Part shown: positions 39,978 to 50,100 of the stretch, one piece after another
How the letters are laid out: each line of letters begins with the position of its first letter
How positions within the stretch are numbered: the stretch's first letter is position 1
Assembly (NCBI RefSeq): GCF_023343835.1
Contig: NC_064437.1
Coordinates: forward strand, 53,084,972-53,148,971
Reading direction: 5' to 3'
DNA: 64,000 nucleotides
Source of the DNA: Lagopus muta
Taxonomy: Eukaryota > Chordata > Aves > Galliformes > Phasianidae
Program-made: the position numbers and the translations under genes
Notes under the pieces: model-generated
Seen by the model: only the letters and a program-made list of their open reading frames with translations
The model's database searches: none
Told to the model about the DNA's origin: nothing

Positions 39978-41015
39978 ATGCAGGCAGTTGCTAAGCATCG
40001 CTGCCTCGCTAAGGCGGCTGCTTTCGTGGCTTGACACCAAAGCACGCTGACAACACGCTGCCGCGTGAGCGCGGCCCTCCATCCGCGCTGCTCCGTTTTC
40101 CCTCTCTGCCGAGCGGTCCCCACGGGCTGCGATGGGTGCGGGGATCGGGGCGGGATGCTCTGCCCTCCATCTTCCTGCAGGGAGCGGGACCCGAGGGGTG
40201 GCACACGCTGGATGCACCCAGGCCGCGTTGGAGGCACGGGGCACCGCTGTGCCGTGGAATCTTTGCAGCTCTCTCAGCTCCCTAGAACTGGTTCGGACAC
40301 GGATGGCAGCGGATAACCGGGGCCGACAGCAGAACCGAGTGCGGCCGTGTGGCTGTGGGACGCTCTTCCCTGTGCCCCTGAGGGCCGCCTGTCCCCGTGC
40401 TGCTGCTTTTCTCTATCTGTGGGGCTGCGGTGGGGGGGGGGAGGGGAAGCGATCTTGAGACAGATCGTGTCGGGGATGGGGACGACGGAGATCCCGATGG
40501 GCTCGGGCCGCCCTCACCGTGCCCTTGCAGAGCGTTGGCCGCTGCCCAGTTGCAGTCCGGCTTCTCCACCACACAGTGCATCCCCCAGTGCTCCACCTTC
40601 CCTGCCGGAGGTCCCAAGGAGGGGTCCGGGAGTGCCCACAGCGGCGTGCAGGGCTCTGCGCTCCCCCCGCCGCTCCATCCCCATCCCCGTGCAGACCCCA
40701 ACCCCGGGGTCTCCCGAATACCCTCAGCGCAGCGGCTCCTCCCGCAGCCCTCCCTTCCCCTGCCTCAGTTTCCCCGCGACGGCGGGGCCGGGCCGGCGGC
40801 TCCGGGGAGAGGAGGCGGGGAAGGACGGGAGGGAGGGGGCGGCCGTGCCCAGCCCCGGCGGCGGCGGCGGTAGCAGCGGCGGCGCGCTCCTGCGAGAAGA
40901 GCCGAGCCGAGCTCCGGCACCGCTGCCCCCTTCCCGCAGCCGCGCGGGGCGGGGGGAGGCGGCGGCCGCGGGCCCCCCCTGCCCGGCGGCGGAGCCCGTG
41001 CGCCCCGTCGCGGTT

Positions 41016-41028
41016 CCCCCCCCCCCCC
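41016..41028. repeat. C13 homopolymer before KCNIP2 start
   Basis: A run of 13 C about 12 nt upstream of the exon 1a start codon, in the leader. Its length may be affected by sequencing error. Confidence 0.8.
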
Positions 41029-41040
41029 GCCGCGGAGAAG

Positions 41041-41113
41041 ATGCGGAGCAAAGGCAGGAAGGAGAGCCTGTCCGACTCCCGCGACCTGGACGGCTCCTAC
41101 GACCAGCTGACGG
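41041..41113 (+). CDS. KCNIP2: KCNIP2 exon 1a, canonical N-terminus
   Basis: ATG starts 24 codons plus one base, reading [20 protein letters not shown] then DQLT, and a gtgagtg donor follows in phase 1. This matches the N-terminus of mammalian KChIP2 ([20 protein letters not shown] as recalled). It is polar and has no membrane segment. Membrane attachment of this isoform is supplied by the Cys pair in exon 2. It lies inside a CpG island, unlike the other first exons. Confidence 0.96.
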
Positions 41114-44100
41114 GTGAGTGCCGCCCCCGCGGAAGGTGCAGCAGCCGCTCGGGATCGCCGCCCCCCCGGCCCCGGCCCCCGCCGCCCCGCTTCGCCCGCG
41201 GAGCGCCGGAGCGTAGCGGCAGCTCCGGCCCCAGGGGGGCACCGCTCCCCGGGGAGGTTGGCAGCCCAGTGGGAAACAGCCCTCATACTCCCCGCGGGTG
41301 CTGGGGCGTTTAAGTCCCTGCCGGCCGCCCCTCAGCCCGCCTCCCGCATCGCCGCTCAGGACAGCGGGGTTTCGCGGCAGCCCCCCGGCAGAGGGGTCCC
41401 CCGGGAGCCGGGCCACCCAGAGGCACCCGAAGCTCCGGATCTCCTCCCCTCTTGAGTGCCCCCTGGGGCGCAGCAGCCCTACCCCAGCATTGGGACGGCT
41501 ATAGTGCAGAGAAGCCACATATATCCCATCTGCAACCCGGTGCCATCTCGCTCCATCCTCACCCCCAGCAGGGAATTGCCGGTCTTCCCAATCCCAACCC
41601 ATTTTCCCCCCATCACACCTCGTGCCCTGCTCCTTCCTCACTTGCTCTCCGTGGATCTGGCCAGATCCTATCCCCTCGCAGGATGTCAGCAGCTGGGCAG
41701 TGGGGCTCCCACCTTCTAGGGCTGTGATGAAGCTGAGCCACTCTGGATTCCATGCAATGGGACACCAGGCAGCCCCCAACCCCGTGATGCTCCTACAGAC
41801 GTGTTCCAGAAGGGATTTCAGGAGCTCCAAGGGGGTGTCTGGGCAGGACAGGACCCTCACCCCATAAGCAGCCCCACACAGGGATGCCCTGCCGGCTGCC
41901 TGCACCACCATGCTGCAGGGAGATATTTTTGAGCTGTGTAGGAACTTGGAACCCACACACAACTTTTGGTTTCTCCGGTAACTTTAACACGTCCATATGG
42001 ATTTAAATCAAAGCGAGGTTAAAAATAAATGCCAGGTTCTCCCAGGCTGAGACCTTTCAGGGTCGGGCTTTGAATCCAAGCACAGCACGCGGCACAGACC
42101 CAGGGACGGGGTCTCTGGGAGCCCCTGCAGCAGCCAGCCCACATCCCAGCATGGCCACCGCCTGCTGGATCCCCCAGGAATGCAGGGCTGTAGCAAAGCC
42201 TGCTGGCAGAGTGGCCTTCATGTCCCCTGACCCATCGAGGGGACCCTCACCCCACGTTCCGTAGCTCATTTGGGGATAAGCATCCTGCTGCAGCATGGCC
42301 TGGGGACATCCACAGTGTGAGATGTGACCTGAGGTTGTCTGATGTCAGGCGATGGCACGTCCCCAGTGATCGTCCCTTGGTTGGTCTCCATCATCCCTCC
42401 CCTGCCAAAAACAGGAGGAGGGAGGCCAGGACGCGATCTGTGAGCACAGGAAGGCTGTGAGCAGCCCCTGAGAGAAGGGGCTGCACGTGGCTGCGGGTGT
42501 GACGTGGGCAGCAGTGGGCAGAGGGGAGAAATGCCACCAGGAAATTAAAAGGGTCCATTTTGGGGACAGGGAGATGACGCTAGTGAGAAATAAAAGCCGT
42601 CCATAAATTACATGATTCCTCTGGCCCGCTAATGACACGGGTGATTAGTGTGAGTGCAGCCCATGTCCAGGGACATGGCCCTCAGCGTGGGAGAAGCAGG
42701 ACCCGAGTGCCGCTCTGCCCTCAGGAATGGAGGTACGGGGCCCCACAGCACAGGGGTTCCTGGGGAAGCAGGGACATTGGCCCCACGTCACCAATGGGAC
42801 CAGCAGGTGCAGGCATGGGACCAACATAGGGCTGCCTGCAGTGGGTCAGACTCTCCGGCTGCTGTTTGTAGGGTGAGGGATTTGCCTTTAGGGGTGAGGA
42901 TTTGCTTTTAGGGCAGTCGTTTTCCCCCTGCTTTCTCCCTCCCGTCTCATTGCAGGGCCCCGAGTGAATTCTTTGCTCCACCCCAAAGGCAGCCGCAGTG
43001 TTAGCAGGGGGTGAACAACTGCTATAGAGATCATCAGCAGAGCTTTGGGGTCCTTCTGCTTCCCCCAGTGGGGTGTTGGGGACCCCACAGCTCTTCTTGC
43101 AGCACCCCACGAGATGAGATCCCCAATAGCAGTGAGTGTATAGGGCCACGCAGCTGCAGGACAGAGCTGCATGCTGTGCTCTGGGGTGCGTCACAGGGAT
43201 GGGGACAGTGACAGCCCTGCTGTGCACAGCTCCCTGCCTGCCACATGCCAGCACGCAGACACCCTGAAGCTCACAGCCCTCTCCCCAGCGCCCTGTCCAG
43301 AGGTCCCAGCCCGCTGCCCACCCTCTGCTTCCCCCACCGCTGCTGCCACCCCTTATGCCCACCCTGCTCCTCTCGCCCTGCCCGGCCGTGAGGCGGGGCT
43401 GGAAGCCGGGCTGTCCCAGCTCCCCCGTGGGAAATCGCCCCTTGGGGTAGGGAGTGGTGTGGAAATGCTCTCACTGGGGCAGGGGATCCCGGGGGGCCCC
43501 ACTGTGCCAACGCGCCCACCCTCGGCGGATGCTGCACCTTCGCGGGGCGATGGATGGGAGTGTTGCCTGACTGCCTCGTCTGTCTGCTGCCTCCCTCCTT
43601 CTGTTTGCTCCTCGCCTCGGCCCTTTGCTGTCCTGGCTTGTTTGCGGCTCTGTAGGACCAAGCGATGGGGGTGGGGGAGGGGGTGCGCTGCGGGCTGGGA
43701 TTTGCAGGTCGGGGCCGTGGGAATGGCGGCGTGGGATGGCTGGGCATGGAGTCGGTTTGCTCCGTCGGATTTCTGCAGGCACCAGTGCATAATTGATGGC
43801 TCGGCACAACTTTGGCCAAGGTGCACAGATCCCGCTGCACGTGGCTGGGGATGCACGTGTGGGGAGTTCGCTCCTGGGGCATCGCATCTCTGGTTTGGGA
43901 TGATGAGACTGCGCCGGGTCCGTGTGGGGTACAGCCTTTGCCCTTCGGGTCGAGCACCAGGAGCCCAGGAGCCCCAAGGCCCCACTAACGGAGCTGCCCC
44001 TCCCTTGCTGGCTCGGCTCATTAGTGGTGTTTTCATTAGGAGAAGTGGTTTGGTTTCATTTAAGCCAAATTGCTGTGCTCGGGAGATGACAAATCCATCT

Positions 44101-47100
44101 GCCGGCAAATCGCTCTCCCGTCGCCGGCGTGGATCCCGGCCCCGGGCAATAATCGCTTTGCAGATGAATGAGCCCCCAGCGGGGCGGATCTCCGCTGTGC
44201 GGGGCGCCGTGGGTGAGCTGCTGCCCCAGCACCCCGCTGTGGGGCTCCGCCGTGGGGCGGGGTGAGAATCCCTCCCCTCTCTAGCGGGATCGGGAGGATG
44301 AGCGAGGGGAGGGACCGCAATCCCGGCCCGTCTGGATAATTGCTTCTTCCTAGATTGGGTTTTAAAAAACGGCATTGTTTACAGACAGCCCCCAGATGGG
44401 TTTAGAGGCGGTAATCCCCCAGCCCTGCCTTCCTCCTGCTGGTGCCGACGTATCCCTCAAGGTCTCCTTTCCCCCCCAGCCTCCATCTCCCTCCTGGCTC
44501 AGCAGCACAGGTGCTGACCTGAGCACCTCCCCGGCCCTGATTCACTCCCGGCTCCGGGAATCCTTCCTGTCACTTCCCCCTTTGCCGCAAAGTCATTAAT
44601 GTGCGAGGATTCATTTGTTGTGTAACTCGGAGGACGAAGGTGAGCGCTGCTCTTGGGGTGACGCCGGCATTCTGGGGTCTGCAGGGGCTCCAGCAGCGAC
44701 GCCCTCCATCCCCAACAGGTTCTCCCCATCTCTTGGAGCCCGGCAGGGTGTGATGGAAGGGACTCTCACAACCTCAGGTCTGCTGCTCCAGAAAGGGCTG
44801 TGTGGGGTTGCGGGCCTACAACATCCCTGTGTGGGCTGAGGCACGGCTATGGGGTCCAGCCCTCACTGCTCCCACAGCCACTGCCCGGCACCACCATCCT
44901 CCTGTCCCAACACTTGACCGGGCGGTGGTGTAAAGATGCTGCAATCAGACAGGGGGAACCTGCATTGGGCAGGATTTAGCAATGGGAAGGGACACGGCCG
45001 AGGCTGGGGGCTGCACAGAACACGGCAACATCCCATGGCTTCCCAGCAAGTGCCATCAGTGGAAGTGGTGGTACCCGATGCTGAGCCCTACAGGGATGGA
45101 ACAGGGAGGTGATGGTGCTTCAAACCGAGAGCAGCCCATGGAGACCCCGAGGGGAGCTGCCCAGGGGGCGTGGGGACCTTGAGCTGCAGCTCCTTTCCCT
45201 CGGTGCTGCTTGCTTTCCCAGCCCACCCTGCCGTAATTACAGCCCGCTGCCGTGCTCTGGTAATAGCACTTCTCTTTTATCACTGCTTAATTAAATAACT
45301 GTGGGGAAGTGAGGGGCTATTAGTGAGGGGCTGGGTAGTGCTGGGAGGCACATCAAAGCCTGGGGGCATCTCGTTCGGGCTCATCGGTGCTCCCCCATTG
45401 GCACAGCACAGGGTCTGTGGGTGAACCTGGTTAATTATGGCCCACCTCTCACTCCATGGGAACCCTGATGAGCCATCCCTGGAGCCCAGACAGTGGTGGT
45501 ACAAGTCTGCTGCTAATTAGATCCGAAAGTCCTCCCGTGAGCTCAGGTGCAGGGGTGATATTTGATTATTCTCGATTATTTCTGATTATTTTGTATTTAT
45601 TTTGAGTAACTGCAGGTGCATTCTTTTCCTATTGGGGTCTGCTCTGTGGGTTGGTGAGCTCCTGACTCCCCTCCCAGGTCAGAAATGGGTCTCCAAGGGG
45701 CCCCTGGAGAGCAGCCTCCTTCTCCAGTGGAACAGATAAATGAAGACATGGTAGCACGGCTCCTGAAACAGTCCAAAATAGCTTTCGTGTCCCCAAAATG
45801 TCACTTTACGAAGGGAGGTGCTGGGGGCCTCCATGGGGCTTGAGACAACAGCCAAGCATGTGGCCTTGCTGGTGGCCCTCCTGGTGGCCTTGCTGGTAGT
45901 GCTGGTGGCTTTCCCAGTGGCCCTTCCTCATGGCATGCAGCTTGTGGGCATCTGAGGAGCAAAAGGCTGCTGACCCCACTGCTGTAATCTAGGGAGAGGA
46001 GATGGCCCCCTGTGAGCCGTGCTCACACACAGCTGTGCTTCTCGGAGGGTCTCAGGGTGCATCCCCCCGGAGTGTGCCCACCCCATCCCTTCCTCTCCAG
46101 TGCCATGCATTATTCACACCCGCGTGGTGCCAACGGGGCTGACGTGCCGCCGAGCACAGAGAGCTTTTCTGTGTAAATCCCTGAAATATTTAGCAGAACT
46201 GACTTAAAAACACAGCCTGGGAGGAGTTGGTGCCTTGGTGTAACCTGGAGGCTGGAAGGCCAGGGCGGAGGCAGCTCAGCTGCCAGGGACTTGGGGATGT
46301 GGCACGTTGCACCCGTGTCCTGTGGGCACTGGGGTGCCTGCCCCACTGTGAGCCTTCCTCCCGGCCCACAGCACCCCCAGCCCAAGGCGGGCAGGTGGCA
46401 CTGGGTGCTATTGGTGCCCCACGCAGTGGTTGGGCTGTGCTCTTTTCTCTCTGAGAACCCACAGAGCCCTCAGGGCTTCACTGTGACAGTGCATCCCATG
46501 TCAGATCCGCAGCAAATCCTGCCTGCTAATAGCTATGCAAATTACCTCATTAGCTGCCTTATTTATTTTCTCCAGCATCATCTTATTGGCATTTCTCTGG
46601 GCCCTGGAGGCTGTGGGTGCCCAGGCTGGCAGCAAAGCTGGGCACACTGATGGCAGTGTGATGCTGTTGGGGATCAGGGGCTCGCAGGGCCCAGATCATC
46701 ACCTCCTTGTCCCTCGTCCCCATTTTGGAGTGAACCTTGCTGTCCCCTCACCTCCAGTGCTGCCCCCGACCCTTCAGGCAGAGGAGCGTGATGGCCACGA
46801 GAGGCTTTCACCACCCCCACGCATCCTTGCACCTACTGCCTTGCCCACATTCATGCTCCGACAGACCTCTACGTGTCCCCCGCAGTCCCCTGTGCCACCA
46901 GCCCTCTCAGTGAGCCATGTCCCCAGCTCACCTCCCCGTGGCTGTGCCACTGCTGAGCTGCACGGGGGCTCCTCTTAGCGTCAGGCAGCAGCAGTGGCAC
47001 GGTGACACGGCTCGGCACTTGGCACTGTGCAGGGCTCGGCAATGTGCAGGTGTCCCCGGTGTCAGGACCCCGGTGATAAATGTCCAGCAGAAAAACCTGT

Positions 47101-50100
47101 CAGGAGGGGATAAGTGTCCCCATATTGTGGCTGTGTTTCTCTTTCTGCGGGACCCTGCTTGCCTGGCCAGGGCCGCAGCGGTGTGGTGCTGGCACCTCTG
47201 GCCGGCCCTGCGGTGGGGCGGCTTTGGGGCCAGGTGGGGACTTAGTCCCAGCAGTGGGGTGCTGCTGTGGGGTTGGCTCTGCCAACCTCGCTGCTGTCGT
47301 GTAGGCTCTGGCACCCTCCTGTGGCTGTTTGTCGCCTCTCTGCCGTCCCACAGGCTCCGTGGCTGTGCTTTGTGCGTGTCGGGAGTGCGGCTCCCAGGTA
47401 CCCCCCGATCTGTCCCTGTGCAGTGGTGGTGGGAGGGGAGCTGGCAGCTCTCAGGTCCATAGGGATAGGTTCTATCGGTGTGTTGCATTCAGTCCTTGCA
47501 GCTGTCTCCTCGCTGCACGGTGTGACGTTCCCTGGAGCCCCCCTGGGCGTTGTGGTGCCGGGTGGTTTCTGAGTGCTGCTTTCCGGCCGGTGCTGATGGC
47601 TGTGCTGGCCACGGTATCACAGGGATGAGATACCCAGGAGAACTGAGCAGTGCGGATGGATGATGTGGAAGGGGCTCCGCTGGGGCTGCCCCCCTGTCAG
47701 GGGCATCACTGGCATTAACAGACAGGAGGGCTTGGTTCAAAGGGTGTAGCCCTAATTTTGGGGAGCAGGGGTGATGTTACCCAGTATCAGTACCTGGGGA
47801 GCTCAACTCCCTCTCCTGGGGCTCCCAGTGTGGACATTTGAGGGCACTGGGCGGTCTGACTGTGCCTGGCTGGAGCACACCCACACATCCTTTCCCATCC
47901 CCAGGGGAGCCAGAGCCATCATTTCCATCAGGTCCCTTTTTCTTCACTTCCTCCCCCATTAATAAGAGATGAAGCTTAAGAGATAATAGAGCCTGGATGG
48001 ATGTAGAGCAGAGATCCTGCCGGTGTGTGAGGTAGATGTGATGTGAAGAAGGAACTGCATCTGGGAAAATGGGACTCAGAAAGGGAGGTGATTGCCAGTC
48101 TGCATCTCTGGCTCTGGGAGCTGGGAAATCCCACTGCCGCCACACGCCTGACTTTTCCTGGCTCTGACACATCAGCGGCGCACTGCCAGGATGAGCTGAG
48201 CGAGCAGCTCTGAGTCCGGGCGGTCTGGGAGCACAGCTCCTCTTCTTCCCATCCTTACACCCAGCCTCATCTCCTCCCCTGTATGGAGGCGGTACCCAGG
48301 GATGAAGGATGCTCACAGCACTGGACGTATGGTACCCAGGGATGAAGGATGCTCATGGTATCGGACTGCTGGTACCGGGGATGCAGAATGCTCACAGCAC
48401 TGGACAGCTGGTACCTGGGATGCAGGATGCTCATGGTGCTGGGTAATGGATGCTGGGAGATGCAGGATGCTCGTGGTGTCAGACAGCTGGTACCTGGGGA
48501 TACAGGACGCTCATAGCTCCGGCTGGTTGACGCTGGGAGATGCAGGATGCTCCCAGCACTGGATAGCAGGACTGGAGGATGCACAGTGCTTTTCGTGTCA
48601 GCTCCCTTCAGAAAGGAGCATCCTTCCCTGCTCCTGGAGAGAGGCAGCTCTGGGATGCAGCAGTGCCTCATTGGTCAGTGGGACCTGTGGAGTCTGCGGG
48701 TTGCCATACCAACCTGCCTCTGGTTCCCAGCCAGCCGGGGCGTGAAGTGCCGGGTCGAGCTGGTGCCAAGGGGCGGACCGGCAGCCAGGGGCAACCCAGG
48801 GCTCTGCATCCACCCAGCTGTCCTGGCGAGCTGGCTGGCACCGCTGGGCTCCCTGACCCCCGGCACCCCTCGGCAGCACTCTGTGCTTCGCTGCACGGAG
48901 CGGGCAGCGGGTTGGCACGGCACGGGGGGCTCACCCGGGCATCTCACTGAGTGACCTGCAGCGAGTGGTGAGCTTCGGTCCCCCTGAGCCTGGAGAGAGG
49001 TGGCAGCTCGGCTCACAGCCGCTCCTCCCGGGATCATCCTAGCGCCAAACTTCCCGCCTGTCTGCCTGCCTGCCTGCCTGCAAGCCGGGCCCGGAGGCTG
49101 CCGCGCTGCACTGCCTTCCCCATAGGGCTTTTCCTGCCGCCGATGCCCGCAGGCTCGCTGCAGGAGACGAAGGCTCTGTCCTGCCCTGGGCAACGCACAG
49201 GGGAGCTGGGGGCTTTGTGCCGGCTTTGTGCCTGGGTCCCTCCCCGGTGCTGTGAGCCAGAGCCATGAGCCACTGCCAGCAGCGCTGCAAGAGGCAGCTG
49301 GGCCGGGTGATCCGCTTCTTCTACCAGTTTGTCACTGGGACCCTCTCGCAAGGTAGGTGCTGCCCTGGGGTTGTGGGGCTGTGCTGGGTGGGGGGGTCTC
49401 TGTGAAGTGGTCAGCGGAGTTATTTGGGGCAGGGATGTTGAGTAGTGCTTAGAGATTCAGCCCCGGGAAGAAGGGTTGTGTATGAAGGGCTGAAGATGCT
49501 CATAGGGCAGAGACCCACTTCCCACCCCACATCTGGATGGGGGCCAGCGGCCACCTCCTGACTCCTGCAAGTGCATCACAGGGATGTCGCCATGTGCTGG
49601 GGCCGTGGGGTGGTGGCAAATCCCCAGCATGGCACTGAGACCCATGCTGGGGAGCCAGGAAGCGTGGGGAGGAACGTGCCACGCTGGGACTGTGGGGAAG
49701 CCTTGCTGGGCCAGCACAGCCACGTCACTGCTTGCAGTGGGGCTGGCACTCACCGCGAGCTGGCAAAGCGCCGCCTTCATCGGGACCCAGCCTGCCTGGA
49801 AAACCATATTGGCTCTGTTGCCTCCTCATGTGGGGCATAGGGACTGTGGGGATACCTTCTGTGCAGCCTTGGGGCCAGTGGCATGGCTGTGGGGACACGG
49901 AAGAAATGTGTTCCCTGCAGCTGTGCCACCCCTTGTCCACGTGGCCCCATGCCTCACGATGAGGGAAGCGTTCCCAAACGCTTCCCAGCCCCACGGGCCA
50001 CCATGGCAAAAGGGCATGGGCCCTCTGTCGCCCTTGGGACTCTTGGGCACCACTGGGCATGTCCATATCTCCATCAGCTCCACAGGGTGGAGGATGAGTA

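Larger units (their letters stand above)
39600..41400 (+). promoter_or_regulatory. KCNIP2: CpG island and promoter of KCNIP2 (exon 1a)
   Basis: GC content and CpG frequency are very high from about 39.6 kb through the first coding exon, unlike the flanks. The island surrounds the start codon at 41041. It contains a MEF2 consensus at 39968-39977 and an A/T-rich box (gataaaaatag, 39604-39614) that could be a weak TATA or MEF2-like element. The transcription start cannot be fixed from sequence. A run of 13 C lies a few bases before the start codon. Known for the gene: KCNIP2 is expressed mainly in heart and brain. Confidence 0.75.
41114..49264 (+). other. KCNIP2: KCNIP2 intron 1, part before exon 1b
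   Basis: This is a GC-rich intron with no supported exon. Contents seen: a MEF2 consensus (42019-42028), AT-richer candidate conserved elements (about 41925-42035, 42535-42645, 44025-44180, 45535-45615, 46495-46590), a 12-nt tandem repeat (45860-45928) and a 40-nt minisatellite (48291-48570). Long open frames on both strands follow from high GC content and carry no recognisable domains. Confidence 0.7.

Noticed and set aside
40724-41962. 412-codon minus-strand frame, with others near 40347-41313
   Set aside because: CpG island sequence lacks stop codons by composition. The Ala/Gly/Arg/Pro-rich translations have no domains, and the frame lies antisense to KCNIP2 exon 1a.
43171-44375. Long frames on both strands (364 and 340 codons) in KCNIP2 intron 1
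   Set aside because: They overlap each other on opposite strands, are rich in Pro/Ser/Arg/Ala, and show no domain or splice support. The explanation is GC content.
45688-45840. 50-codon frame beginning [10 protein letters not shown] in KCNIP2 intron 1
   Set aside because: It resembles no KChIP N-terminus, has no membrane segment, and lacks a phase 1 GT donor at a sensible place.
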